A DNA stretch of 17,707 nucleotides from Rhizopus sp. PT2906 (GCA_025529335.1 JAMYHX010000681.1:1-17707); one strand, 5' to 3'. Numbered from the stretch's first letter, positions 1-10,456 are shown. Program-made: numbers and translations. Notes: a model not told the origin generated them from the letters alone.

Positions 1-70
1 TAGGCTCAGGTCTACCGTATTCATCAACTGCATTACCGTGCCCGTCTTCGTAGAAAATTTGAAAGCTCAT
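1..70 (-). CDS. N-terminal fragment of an unrecognised protein (runs off left edge)
   Basis: On the minus strand an ATG at 70-68 opens a frame that stays open to the window edge, giving 23 residues that start MSFQIFYEDGHGN and include VDEYGRPEP. Upstream of the ATG the minus strand has a pyrimidine-rich leader and, about 95 bases back, a TATATAAAG box, as expected for a true 5' end. The peptide is hydrophilic, with no signal peptide. I do not recognise the family. It is divergent from the bHLH gene, so the long intergenic region may serve both. Confidence 0.45.
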   Translation of the reverse strand, partial: MSFQIFYEDGHGNAVDEYGRPEP

Positions 71-164
71 TTTGTAACACTCGGTTTTTAATGAGAAAGA
101 GAGTAAAAAGAGAGCTGACAGTGTTTTCATGCTTAATATACACATATTTTATACGACAAAACTT

Positions 165-173
165 CTTTATATA
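165..173 (-). promoter_or_regulatory. Possible TATA box of the gene at the left edge
   Basis: Read on the minus strand the sequence is TATATAAAG, about 95 bases before the ATG at 70. A CT-rich leader lies between them. The assignment rests on sequence and spacing alone, in an AT-rich region where such matches arise by chance. Confidence 0.3.
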
Positions 174-618
174 CGACATTTAGTTTTCCAGCAAGCGAAA
201 TCAATCAATGGTAAACCTGACATCAGAATTTAACAAGTGTGAATTTTACTCTTGGCATCAGTGTCAATAATTTTTGGAAAAACTTTATAACTAGAAGATG
301 ATCTGGATTAAGGTTCGCGCGGAAATTTTACCCTCCTTTTTCTTTTATTCTTCAGAGAAATGTTTATTTACGCAGCAGATCGTTATTAAGAACACCACTT
401 TATCATGTATACAAACATAAAAAGGAGAAGGAGACAATGTACAACTTTAATTAGCGTTCATCAACGTCAATGTTTACTAACTTTATTCAGAAATAAACAT
501 TAAAGCGACATGCACATTCTTTACACTAATGATTAAGCCTAATCGTTGTAATAACAGACTTGGCTGGTTCGCCTATTTTTTTTACTACAATGGCTCTCTG
601 TTTCTCGCTCAAATTGAT

Positions 619-765
619 CTACTTGGAGCGGTCGATGAAATTGTTCTCTCCCTTTTGTCGAATTGGATGTACGACTATTACAGAGATAATCCATGAATGA
701 TGTATCCCAAAGATCTTATAAGGTGCCACTTGTGAAATTGGGTCGGAGTCAACTGAGAAAGACAT
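619..765 (-). CDS. Doubtful small ORF, 48 residues
   Basis: A minus-strand ORF from ATG 765-763 to TAG 621-619 encodes 48 residues with a plausible protein composition, including a hydrophobic stretch around APYKIFGIHHSWIISVIVVH. The stop could be removed by a GT..AG intron of about 50 bases that begins just before it and ends in AATAG, which would extend the protein by about ten residues before another stop. I do not recognise it, and a chance ORF is at least as likely. It overlaps a 55-codon plus-strand ORF (529-696), and the two cannot easily both be real. Confidence 0.2.
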   Translation of the reverse strand: MSFSVDSDPISQVAPYKIFGIHHSWIISVIVVHPIRQKGENNFIDRSK

Positions 766-1319
766 GCTTCTATTTCTCTGTAAAGACAGTAGCAGAGATG
801 AAGACGATTACTTTAAATTACTTGACGCTATTCAGGAAAATCCAAGAGTAGTTTTTTGTATTACTGTAAAGCAAGACTTTATTGCCTCATCTTTCCCCCT
901 CTTCTTTCATTCTCCCTTCCCTTCTGTCTTTGTCAATGAATTTTATAAAATGCAACAACTAATTTACTACTTGCATTTGTCCTGACAAAGAAGGATAAAC
1001 TTTTTTGTAACCGTCTAATTTTAGGTTAAAGAATGAAAGAAGGATAAAAGGAAGTGAAAGGGCAAAGAGTAAAGTATAAAGAAAAAGAGACACCAGACTC
1101 CTTTTAACTTATTCTTATTTACTCTCGGGAAATTGTTTGATTACCTGTCAACCCTCCCTTCCTATTATCAAGGAGTTCACGGTGAACTATAAAAAAAAAG
1201 CAGAGTTATCGGATAGCCATACGTTTTTTTTAAAAAAAAAACCTCCTTAAGCGTATAGCTACCATATTTACTCCTACTATAATGTCTAGATGGGCAAAGT
1301 AGGCAAAATTTTTTGTACA

Positions 1320-1380
1320 AAGAGAGGGAGGTGAAGGGAGAAGCCGACAGAAAGAAGAAAGGGGAAAGAGAGAGAGATAA

Positions 1381-1413
<33 letters not shown>
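1320..1413. repeat. Purine tract followed by (GT)n microsatellite
   Basis: About 60 bases of almost pure A/G on the plus strand (1320-1379) run into an alternating GT tract at 1381-1413 with one C interruption. Alternating GT tracts can adopt Z-DNA and purine tracts can form triplexes. Both are general properties of such sequence and were not measured here. Confidence 0.85.
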
Positions 1414-1626
1414 ACACGAATACAAATTAGTTTGACTCAATTTCATTACTTTAGTAACTATCTTGTTTCCAAAAATAATCTGCTTGACTTTATTTAAACT
1501 TGAACCTTGTAGTCATTTAATACTCTTTTATTTGCTTTTTTTTCTTGCACAAAGTCAATGCTTTTCTACACTCCTTATCACTAAATACTTTCATTATACT
1601 TCTTGAATACCCCTCTCGATATTCTT

Positions 1627-1636
1627 CTATTTAAAC
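1627..1636 (+). promoter_or_regulatory. TATA-like element of the bHLH gene
   Basis: The sequence CTATTTAAAC lies about 95 bases before the ATG at 1728, the same distance as the TATA-like box of the gene at the left edge. It is followed by CA-rich leader sequence. The assignment is by position and sequence only. Confidence 0.3.
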
Positions 1637-1680
1637 CCATACCAGTCCTTTAATTTCACTGATCATTACTCAAGCATACA

Positions 1681-1720
1681 TCACATACACACACACACAC
1701 ACATAAATATATATATATAT
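1681..1720. repeat. (CA)n then (TA)n tract in the probable 5' leader of the bHLH gene
   Basis: An alternating CA tract is followed by an alternating TA tract ending about 7 bases before the start codon at 1728. It is complementary in type to the (GT)n tract about 270 bases upstream. Confidence 0.85.
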
Positions 1721-1727
1721 ACATAGA

Positions 1728-2820
1728 ATGAGTCAACAACAACAGCAGCAATCTTTAACCAATACTAATACTATTAATAACACTAATACAACGACTAATA
1801 ATACTGATTATCAGACCAATTTCAACATGTCTTGCCCTGTTACCAAACTTGATCTTCCTGATCAATCTGTAGCTTATACAGGTAACATACTAATACTAAG
1901 GACATCAAATCTGTAACACATGAACTCACATTGAACATAGGTGCTACCTTTTACGTCTCGCCGCTAGCGACTACAACAACAGCAGCTCAGACGACACCAT
2001 CTTATTTTTACGACTCTGCTTCTTCTGTTCAGCAACCATTTACACCTGCAACTAACAGGGTAACCATTTCTCCTTCTTCTATCATGATCCAAGAACCTCC
2101 TATGTTGGTTGCTTCTTCTTCGTCTACTACCACAGCCTCTACCATGTCGTCTTCCTCGGTTGAATTCTTAAATGAGGCATTTGCAAAGGCAACTTCTTTG
2201 CCAGAGTCATTCTATCCTGAATTCTTACAATACTCCAAGGAGACCTATGAGCAATCTACTGGAGGTGGTCCCCACCGTAAGAAGCAAAAGAATCATCACT
2301 CTACAAAGGGTAAAAAGGAAGATGATCACTCTGATGAGGATGTGAACCCGTAAGTGTATACAAAAAGTCATTTATTAATGTGGTACAAATCATTCTCTTT
2401 TCCCTAGGAATGGTTTATCATCTTCCGAACTTCGAAGGCAAATCCATATTCAATCTGAGCAAAAAAGAAGAGCTCAGATTAAGGATGGGTTCGAAGAATT
2501 AAGAAATGAGTTGCCTGCCTGTTTGAACAAAAAGATGAGCAAAGTTGCTTTATTACATCGAAGTAAGACATATTTTTTTTTGTTTTATACTAATCTCATA
2601 CATTTTTTTTTCATATAGCTGTTCAACATATTCAGCATCTTAAAGACACACAAATGTCTATCTTGTCAGAATTAGAACGTCTCGTTCATGAAAACGAGCA
2701 ACTTCGAAAGTAAGTCAGACTGTTTATTTGGATAATAATGACTTATTATTTAGTAGGTTTCAAGAAAATGTACTTCAAAAGCAAGCATTGGAAAACATGT
2801 ATAGCATGACCAACATGTAA
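1728..2820 (+). CDS. bHLH-leucine zipper transcription factor, Myc/Max/Mlx-like
   Basis: Five exons at 1728-1881, 1941-2349, 2408-2562, 2619-2709 and 2757-2820 join in frame to 290 residues. All introns are GT..AG, 47-59 bases, and intron 3 has TACTAATC as branch-point-like sequence. The N-terminal half is low complexity: Q run, N/T-rich, then S/T-rich. Residues about 197-250 are a bHLH. The basic region has H201, E205 and R209 at the positions that read the E-box in class B proteins, predicting CACGTG. Helix 1 contains QIKDGFEELRNELP, and after a short loop helix 2 contains MSKVALLHRTVQHIQHLK. A leucine-zipper-type helix (LSELERLVHENEQLRK) runs to near the C-terminus. The HIQSEQKRR core resembles the Mlx/MondoA group. 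It should act as a dimer in the nucleus; its targets are unknown. The last intron has alternative acceptors three bases apart. Confidence 0.9.
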
Positions 2821-3216
2821 AAGAGCAACTCAAACAAACAGCAATTATATATACAGCAAGTGATCTCTTTCTCTTTCTCTTACTTTCTCTTTCAATTATA
2901 TATACACATTGACAACCCACCTCACACATAATTGATGAATCCTTCCCCTTTTTTTCTTCTTCCCCCCTCCCCTTTGTTTAATTTTGCATTGACTTTTTTT
3001 TTGTTTTGCATCTTGGGTATTAAAGTAACCTTTACTATTATAATTTTTATATATATTTTACAGTTTTGATAAATGATAGCACTTGGGCCTTGTTACTAAA
3101 GTAGCCATGGTGCACAGATAATGGTTGAAGCACATACCTTGACAACTGCAGCACACTGTGTGACAACATAATTTTTATACAATATATGTTGTATCACACA
3201 CCACGTGAAACAAACT
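2821..3216. other. Shared 3' intergenic region of two convergent genes
   Basis: This separates the bHLH stop (2820) from the iml1 stop (3219-3217, minus). It contains a CT-rich tract at about 2862-2895, T and C runs at about 2945-3005, and AT-rich sequence that probably holds the bHLH poly(A) site. No gene is evident. The minus-strand ORF across 3096-3281 overlaps the end of iml1 in another frame and shows no conservation I can recognise. Confidence 0.5.
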
Positions 3217-3229
3217 TTAGTGTGTGATA
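3192..3229. repeat. Perfect 10-bp inverted repeat spanning the iml1 stop codon, with CACGTG in the loop
   Basis: The arms TATCACACAC (3192-3201) and GTGTGTGATA (3220-3229) are perfect reverse complements separated by 18 bases. The loop contains the iml1 stop codon (3219-3217 on the minus strand) and the palindrome CACGTG at 3202-3207. In the iml1 transcript this would fold as a hairpin with the stop in its loop. Whether it has a role in 3' end formation or as a binding site is not known. Confidence 0.55.
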
Positions 3230-6200
3230 TTGTCCTCAAAGTCATGCTCTGTTGTTTCCACAATAGCACTTGAATTTTCATAAACCCAAGCTGCGTGCTC
3301 TGATACTCCTTGTAAAAAGTGAGCCCGTGTTGTTTCCCAAAACTCGGTCAGCCACTGAACGTCGGAGCAATGCTCCTGAAATTTAATGCGCAGAGTATCT
3401 GGATGCTGAGCATTCGTCTGTCGGCGACTAAGTGCCGGCGTATGGTTTGCATGCAATCGATTGTTCACCCAAAAGAATCCTTCATTGTTTGGGCGGATCT
3501 GAACAAAGGCAACCCCCGATCGATGAATGTATTGATCGTACTTGTAGACGTCCTTGATGTATGAGTACTGTAGATCGACATGCTCGGCCTTGGCAAATTT
3601 CAAATCTGCTTCTACATCAAGAACAAAGTCCAAGTGGCGGACAAGAGCAATCTCGTAAAACTGTGTAGGTACATCAATCTTGGCGGCTGTCATCAGTTCT
3701 TCCACTGATGGTGGCGATACGGCCAAGGGAATCGGCACCGGACATTGGAAAGGATTATCGTTCTCAGAGTCCTCATAGGCTTGTTCAACAGATCCTTCAA
3801 CAAGTTTCAACCCACATCGTTCTGCCTGACGTCCCCAATTTTGAACTAATTCTTGAATGAGTTGGGCAGTACATCCAAGCCAATTGATTTGGAAGTGGTA
3901 GCAGTTTTTGGGGTTATGGATAATGTCATAGTGCAAAATAGCCGTCTCTCGTCTGTCACTCTTCTTGTATGGATCAACATCGATGATCATTGACTGAGAC
4001 ATGTGGAAATCAACACGCTTGTTGGATGTTGTAGTGCTTGACTGACTGGGTATCTGCTTGAGCTCTTGATTGTTTTCATTCATATGATGCGTCTTGCGTG
4101 ATGTTGTTGTCGTCTTTGACTTTTTCTTGTCAACTGCAAATTCTTCATGTAGCGTATAAAAATAGTTGCCATCTAGGAAGCTGTGGCGTTTGGTCGCTGA
4201 GACAAACAATGGTGGTTTTCGCTGCATGAGTGAGTTGCCAAACTGAACCGCTTGTTCGCGTGTGGTGATATCCTCAAGCTGGCTGATCAACCAGTCTACA
4301 CACTCGCTACCCGTGAAAACGTCGTGATACATTTTAAAATGCCAACGTCGGTCCATAATCTTTAACCCTCCTCTTGGATCCTGCATAGCCGCTGCTATAT
4401 CCTTTGTCTTGGATTCCTTTGTCAACACTGTAAACCAATGACTCTTTGACTCTGGTAAGCTTGTGGGATTTGTTCTGACGGCGTCGCTGGCTACATAGGC
4501 CGAAGGATCCATCGTAGTCAGCCGAATACCAAGGTCTGAAATCTCTCTTTTCCTTTTCTTTTGCAGCTCTTCGCGCTCCTCAGGCGACAGCCATTTTGCC
4601 TTGCGCATATTTTGTACCCATAACTCAAACAGGGCAATTCGCTTTTCTTCTTCGTCCAAGTGGTCATGAAGCGCAGCAGGGAACGTAATATTTGTCGGCA
4701 AAGTCTCCCGAGGTATGAGTATGAACCGTGCACGCCAGAACCTCAGATTGTCTGTCAACTCCTCCTGGTATCCTGCGACGAGATGGTCCAGGTAATTCCA
4801 GGCATAGAGTAAACTAGGATAGTTAAATGTCACAGACTTTGAACGATACATGGGCATGTTCTTGGGCCATATAGCGCACTGGTAATTAATCTTGTTGATA
4901 TCAAAGTCGATGATTCGAACATATCTTCTTACTTCCACGTTTTGACCAGAAGAATCAAATGTTAGCTGATGAACTTGGTGTCCCATCGACAGCCACCACA
5001 CCATATGCTTCCATTTCATTTTTTCGCCTTCTTCTTGCTGATATTGCTGTTGCTGCTGCTGTTGGTCTGTGCTTATTACTCCGGTCTGTGCGAGCTTCGC
5101 ATTACTCATAGCTGTCGTCCCGCTGGAAATGGTATTGTTGCTGCTCCGCACATCCTTGTCCTTGCCCAAGAGACTGCCTCCTAGAGCAGAGATAGGCGCA
5201 GCAGACTCCTTTGGCTTTGTGCCCTGTGAACTTCCTGTGATGTCGACAATAATTTGAAATCCTTGAGCTAATCGTTGACTCAACATTTCGATTAACAAGT
5301 TTTCGGTCTTTTTGTGTTCTGACAGGTTTTGGTCGCCTGCTTGATACAGATTGGCGTCTTCGCTGGCTGATACAGTATACATGTAATGGTTGTACCGTGC
5401 TGCAAGTTCCTCATTTGATGGAAAATAATCTGTAGTGAGAGGTAAGCAAGCTGGCGTAACTAATGATCGCCAGTGAACAACTGGTCCATCAAAGCTTGCG
5501 GCTTTAGGTAGAGCGTGCTGCCAGCGCCGCAAATGAGAGGTAAACAGATTTGGGTTGTCCGAAGGGTTACATGGATTGATCAGGATATACTTACAGGTTC
5601 GATTCAAGGTATGTGAAGGTGAAGATCGATTGACACTTGTGCGCAACACTAGGTCACTATTACCTGACTGCTTGTGAATTGAAGATAAACTCCGTGGTGA
5701 GTGGTTCGTTTTGTTTGTTGTTGTTGACGTTCTATTGTTCATATCTCCTCTCAGCTTAATTGGCACCGGGTCGACTGTGCTACTACTGACAACAACAGCA
5801 TCATCGTCCTCTCCTCGATCAAATGGCAGGTTCATCGAGACTGATGCGTATTTGCCGTCGGTACTGTTCACTGTTCCCCTCCGTAGCGATCGAAAACGGT
5901 CATCTTTTGCATATGTTGGTGATGGTTCTGAACCTTTTAGTTCTTCTTTTCTATCTAAAGGGCCTTTGGTACCCATCGATTGTGAGATAATAGAAGGTAT
6001 ACGACGCTGTTCTCCAGTATAATGCCAAGTCTATCAAAGGAAATGGTATAAGCTTTATCTGTTTCATTTAAATCTCTTTTTTTTTTTACCGTGGTTGATT
6101 TATGTCGGTTACTTGCGTTCTTCCAAAACTCGTTGGCGTTCTCTAGTTTCTCGGGGCTATCTTCTGGACTCTTTGCGTTGTGAAAAGTCTTTATCATTTT

Positions 6201-8064
6201 TGTTGCCGAAACAGGTTTTTTATAAAATCGCGGTTCTGGGGTACTCTTAAAAAGACTAGCATCGTAAGTCTCATAGGCACGCCTTGAGTAACTGGAGGTT
6301 ATTTCGCTATTTGCCGCTAAAAAGGACGATCTTCGTACACTTGTGGATATATTAGCAGACCTTGAAAGGTAATTGGTTGTCTCTTCATGACTTGAGGTCA
6401 TCTTTTCAGTCAAGCTACTACTACTCTTTTGTGGCCGTATAGATTTTTGATGTTCAGACAGGTAAGGTACAGAAATTCCTTTGAGATCATGTTCCATAAT
6501 ACCCATCATCTGAAGTTCATACATTTTACATCTCGTTTTAAACTTATCCTGCTTCAAGAATCGACCTGTTTCATGATGGTAAAAGCTGCAGTCGATCCAA
6601 TGGGGAACATTAAAATATTTTTTGGTTGGTTTATCGTCATTATCCTGATAAAGAGGGTCCATATAGCCAAGTACCTTTGTCGTCGTTGCTGATTTTTCAG
6701 GCGATGCACCAAAGTTTGTAAACTGTTTCCTATTCTCGTTTTCATCTATAGCCAAAGGTGCGTCCATATAGTACATAAGTGGCGTAATATGTAAAGGAAG
6801 TGGTGATAGACACACAAGGTCCATAGCAATTCCATTGTCTGTCATCCTTTCGTTTGTCAATCGCAAAAGTTTTTTATTCACTGAAAATTTGCCTACACCA
6901 GGCGTGATCAAAATGATGGATAGACCCGTTCGCATCAGATCGCGATCAACATAATGCTTGTCAAATGGATTCAATGCTAGATTGATAGCTTCGAGCACAT
7001 TGCCTTCAAAGGCCATCGATATTTGACCACTCATCACCTGTCGTCCATCTGGTTCTGATCGCAAGAGAACCGTAGGCTGAAAATTTGCTTGCTCTTTCTT
7101 GAGCTGACCAATGATCGACATCCAGTCGTCTGATGTCTCCCAGTCTGCTAATACCTTGTAAAAGTCCTTATAGTATCTTCCATCCTCTGCCTTGTTTAAT
7201 AATGGATCTCCATTGTGAGCTTCATAAAAAACGCGGGTGAACAAGACGATGGATACGACATGGTTCGCTCCTTCTTCTTTCCAGCGACTAAAAAGTTGAG
7301 GCAGAAAGTTGCTGACTGCCTTTTCAAAATAGAGTTCTCCGTCTTCATCAAACTCCCACATCTCTTTAGACATTTGTATAAACAAAAAGTACTTGGCTGA
7401 GGCTGACCGAAATATCAGTCGTGTATGTTCTGTGATATAGCCTGAGGTAATTTCCTGCCTAGCTCTGAACATTCGCTTGACGGTAGCTTTTATAGATCCT
7501 GCAAAAAGAATCTTTTTTTCAAGATAGGCGCAGGTACTTTTGAGACTTTGCTGTAACCTCCACATGTCACTTCGACTTAGATATTGTTCTTTAAATGCCA
7601 GTTCGATATGATCAACTGAAACAGATGTGGGATCAATCTATTAAATAAACTTTAGCTATAACCTTTTTTATATCCCTTTATTTACCAGTTCCACATAGAC
7701 TTCCTGTCTTGACCTTAAATTAAACCGATCTGCTAAATCTTTGGATATAGAAAGCTTTCATTTTATGTTTAGTTTTTTTTTCTTTTTTGAATGCATAATT
7801 AAAGTAATTTACTTGCAATTGCTTTGTCAAACTCTCTTTATCTGGCGCATATCCTTTAACAATAACATACTCTGTGGCCTCCTGTTCTTGTGTTTGCTGA
7901 TCTTTCTCTTGCTCGGGTGGACAATGGATTCTCAACAGCTGACCATCTCTGAAATTAGGGAATATCTCTGGATTCACAATAGCGTCATTATGGTGAGTCA
8001 AACCAAGATCGTGAATCCACAAGACAATTGGCTTATTAGATAACAAAAAGCCCTTGGGTGGCAT
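3217..8064 (-). CDS. IML1: Iml1/DEPDC5, SEACIT (GATOR1) complex subunit
   Basis: Four minus-strand exons (8064-7813, 7754-7686, 7637-6090, 6030-3217) join in frame to 1560 residues, close to yeast Iml1 and human DEPDC5. Introns are 58, 48 and 59 bases. The first acceptor (an AAG) is the least certain junction; it was chosen because it restores the conserved ADRFNLRSRQEVYVEL segment. The N-terminal region begins MPPKGFLLSNKPIVLWIHD. The Iml1 core follows, with DMWRLQQSLKSTCAYLEKK, TRLIFRSASAKYFLFIQMS and MWEFDEDGELYFEKAV. A DEP domain lies at about 1171-1253 (GGLKIMDRRWHFKMY, FTGSECVDWLI), and a conserved C-terminal domain contains GVAFVQIRPNNEGFFWVNNR. Serine-rich linkers and a short poly-Q in the middle are low complexity. 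With Npr2 and Npr3 the family forms the GTPase-activating complex for Gtr1/RagA at the vacuole, restraining TORC1 when amino acids are scarce. The 5' flank is only about 160 bases before transposon-derived sequence. Confidence 0.95.
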
Positions 8065-8223
8065 TTTTTATTATTGTTACTCTAAAAGAGCATAAAGTGA
8101 GACAGTCAGAATTGAGAGGGGAGCAAATTGGGTTCAAACACCGTTATGAAAAATTTAGTAGCCACAAAGTGAAGAATAAATGTCGAAGTGGGAACGTGTG
8201 TAATTTATTTTTATAAGACAGAG
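8065..8223 (-). promoter_or_regulatory. Short 5' flank of iml1 before the mobile island
   Basis: Only 159 bases separate the iml1 ATG (8064) from the stop codon of the transposase relic. On the minus strand they include TTATAAAAATAAATT (8216-8202) about 140 bases before the ATG, and an AT-rich leader. The core promoter is probably here; any upstream control elements would lie within or beyond transposon sequence. Confidence 0.4.
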
Positions 8224-9445
8224 CTATTGCTGTCTTGCATGTCTTGATTGGAGCACAGAACAGATGTTTTCTACAATTGATGTTGATTGTCTTAATGCTA
8301 AACCTTCTGGATTATCCTTCAATTGCCTGATCTTTTCATTATACTTGGCAAGTAGGATACGAACGTTTTGATCTACACTTTCTAACAGTTCACGGAAAAG
8401 AAAGTCTTGGTTATCATGTTGGGGTATCAAGACTTTCTTGCTGACTAACAGGGACAGAAGCACGAGAAGAAAGGGGCCGCTTGATTACGCGGCTAACCAA
8501 AAAAATATGCTTACACATCTTTGTTTGATCAGGGAAGCTGCAATTCTTCAGAAAATCTTCCTTGACATCCATCTCATAGAAGAGGATGCTTTCAGTGAAG
8601 GATCTGTACTGGTAAACATTTCCTTCGAGCTGTTCGACAGTGGAACAGGCAACGTTGTAATCAATACAATATGCTGCTCTTCTTTCTTTTCTTCGTTGGC
8701 TGTCAAGCGAAACCCACCAGAATCATGCGCAGATTTGATTGCATCCTGCCAATAACCTAATGCTACTACTTGGGATAAAACGTAGACTAGACGATCTACG
8801 CACAAAGAGCGAGAATGACCAAGATAGAACGTCTTCAATTGGTTATTATGCGATTCTATCAGATTGTTAGTGTGGAAAGAAGCATTCTATAAATAGACAG
8901 AAAAAGTTAGATTTTAGTAAACTAGAACAATAATCATTAATGATTACCTGTCTTCATGTTTTGTACCACGATTCCCTTCTTGGAAGCCACAAGCTGTTGA
9001 AATACGCAAGGAATACTTCAAATTCCTTATTTTCAGCAAGGAACAGCTGATGAGTCAGATTGAATGCTTCTGGAGTGTCTAAGTATATCATGCTATTGAA
9101 ATTAGTGCGAACACGATCTCTTACCAGCTTCGTATCTTGAGTAGACTTTCTTGGTGGATACTTTGCTTTCTTTTCTTTTCTTGGGGTTTTCCTGCATGGT
9201 CACATTGATACTTGATGGTATGCAATCTCAAAGGGGATGCAAGAGGTTGACCAAGAAAAGGTTTTGCTTTTTTTTTTTTCGTTAGACCAGCTTTGGTGAA
9301 GGCTCCAGTTAGTATGTTTCTGGGCAATATTGTTGAACCATTCTTTAAAACCTGCCTTGTTAACAAAACGAATGGTGGTAACTTCATCATCATATTCAGG
9401 AATGAAACGGGTGGTGATATTGTCGTTGATATTGATGATAGGCAT
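8224..9445 (-). pseudogene. MULE-like (Mutator superfamily) SWIM-finger transposase relic, copy A
   Basis: On the minus strand, pieces in several frames follow the order of a MULE-type transposase. An N-terminal zinc-binding-like region (from MPIININDN through TIRFVNKAGFKEWFNNIAQ to IKYQCDHAGKPQEKK) is followed by RKSTQDTKLVRDRVRTNF, a central segment with FNSLWLPRRESWY, then SFHTNNLIESHNNQLKTFYL and VDRLVYVLSQVVALGYWQ, then a SWIM-like finger with NCSFPDQTKMCKHIF, and a C-terminal helical region ending HARQQ. It is dead. There is a frameshift at a 12-base T run (9268-9279), further frame changes near 9160 and 8680, a stop at the end of the central segment, and a SWIM Cys replaced by Phe. The segment that should hold the catalytic acidic triad is missing, so an internal deletion is likely. 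A GT..AG intron (8947-8887, 61 bases) survives, so it is not a processed copy. The family call is from motif layout. Confidence 0.6.
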
Positions 9446-9549
9446 AGTTACTAGAAAAACGCGTATAATACAATAATTAAAAAATTTTCTTCATATGAGA
9501 ATAGGGGCAAGCTTCATAATCATTTTGTGGCAACTAAATCTATGTAGGT

Positions 9550-10275
9550 ATTTATTGTCAACGTTGTAGTGCACCTATCATTGACCAACTTTTCCCCTTC
9601 GTTGATGAATTAACTAAAGCGCAAGTTTCGTTCGTCCATGTCACCAGTACTTTGGATGTTGTCAATTGTATTAGACAAGGCGGCATTTTCATCTGCAACA
9701 GGAGTTACATTCACTCTTGAACGTTTTGTAAAAAGTACTTAAAATAAATAATTGACAAGGAAAATATGCTTATAAAGCTTGAAGGCGCCATAGCGTGAGC
9801 AACGATAAAGATAACCGTTTCGGACTTCAATGTCATAATCTAATATCCTGTGTAAAGGGTCTACACTAAAACAGCTCATCTTCAACCTTCTCTAGCATAC
9901 CACAAGCGATGTCATGATCAAGGATATCAACAGTATTCTTCTTCTTTTGCTCCTCTACAGTCAATTTAACAGCTTAAATCCAAAATTTGCATTTAATGGC
10001 TTCTTGATAGTAATCTACTGCAACAGCTTGCGATAGAATATCATACGGTCAACACGGAGTGAACGAGAAACATAAAATGTCTTCAACCTACTATGGTTAT
10101 GATTCAATGAGAGCATTTGTGTAATAATTTGAAAACAAACGCCGGGCTTTGCACCATAGTTGTTTTTTGTGGAACCACAGCTCACTGATAGCTACAGCGT
10201 GATGGTAGTACTGTGTATTTTGAAGAATAATGAAATTGTTTGACAACAATGAAATTGAATTTATCAGAATTTACA
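9550..10275 (-). pseudogene. Older MULE-like transposase relic, copy B (C-terminal part only)
   Basis: The minus strand carries a more decayed relative of copy A in the same order and orientation. It has LSNNFIILQNTQYYHHAVAI, then SELWFHKKQLW, TNALIES, then after stops and a frameshift RLKTFYVSRSLRVDRM, then VEEQKKKNTVDILDHDIACG, and a degenerate SWIM region ending in YKHIFLV near 9750. These align with FNSLWLPRRESW, TNNLIES, QLKTFYLGHSRSLCVDR, YNVACS and CKHIFLV of copy A. Stops and frame changes are frequent and the N-terminal half is absent. Divergence from copy A indicates a separate, older insertion rather than a recent duplication. Confidence 0.5.
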
Positions 10276-10456
10276 AATACTTTTTATTGTCAATAAATAC
10301 GGATTTTTCCATTCTTTTTCTCTTTTCTTCTCTATATTTGTAATAACATAGAATTACTGAAGACACCGCGTAAAAACGTCCAAAAGCCTTGATCTCATAG
10401 TAAGTGGCTTTATCATTCATCTTCTAAATTAATGCTAACTTGTGTATATAATAGAT
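10276..10456. other. Spacer between the transposase relics and the Fanzor-like ORF
   Basis: These 181 AT-rich bases have no recognisable gene. The segment would hold the promoter of the Fanzor-like gene when it was active; the TATATAATA sequence just before its ATG is too close to act as a TATA box. No terminal repeat is obvious to the eye. Confidence 0.3.

Larger units (their letters stand above)
71..1727. other. Long intergenic region between two divergent genes
   Basis: I find no convincing conserved gene in these roughly 1650 bases. The stretch has a pyrimidine-rich tract at about 888-935, a purine-rich tract at about 1022-1095, a second purine tract at about 1318-1380 running into (GT)n, and a (CA)n-(TA)n tract just before the bHLH start codon. 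Most of it is probably 5' flanking and leader sequence of the bHLH gene and of the gene at the left edge. Two short doubtful ORFs (529-696 plus, 619-765 minus) are the only coding hints. Confidence 0.5.

Noticed and set aside
529..696. 55-codon plus-strand ORF with a Leu-rich stretch
   Set aside because: It overlaps the equally doubtful minus-strand ORF at 619-765 and has no recognised motif.
764..985. 73-codon plus-strand ORF
   Set aside because: Its second half is translation of a pyrimidine tract and no family is recognised; the DEDDYFKLLDAIQENPR stretch is the only protein-like part.
1177..1446. 89-codon minus-strand ORF with His-Thr repeats
   Set aside because: It is the translation of the GT microsatellite and the purine tract; no conserved character.
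5711..6022. 103-codon plus-strand ORF
   Set aside because: It is antisense to the low-complexity linker of iml1 and crosses its third intron boundary.
7741..8043. 100-codon plus-strand ORF
   Set aside because: It is antisense to iml1 exon 1 and intron 1, hydrophobic only because of T-rich sequence.
10228..10257. Two AATGAAATTG copies as a possible repeat array
   Set aside because: There are only two copies, within decayed transposase sequence; no array or regular spacing.
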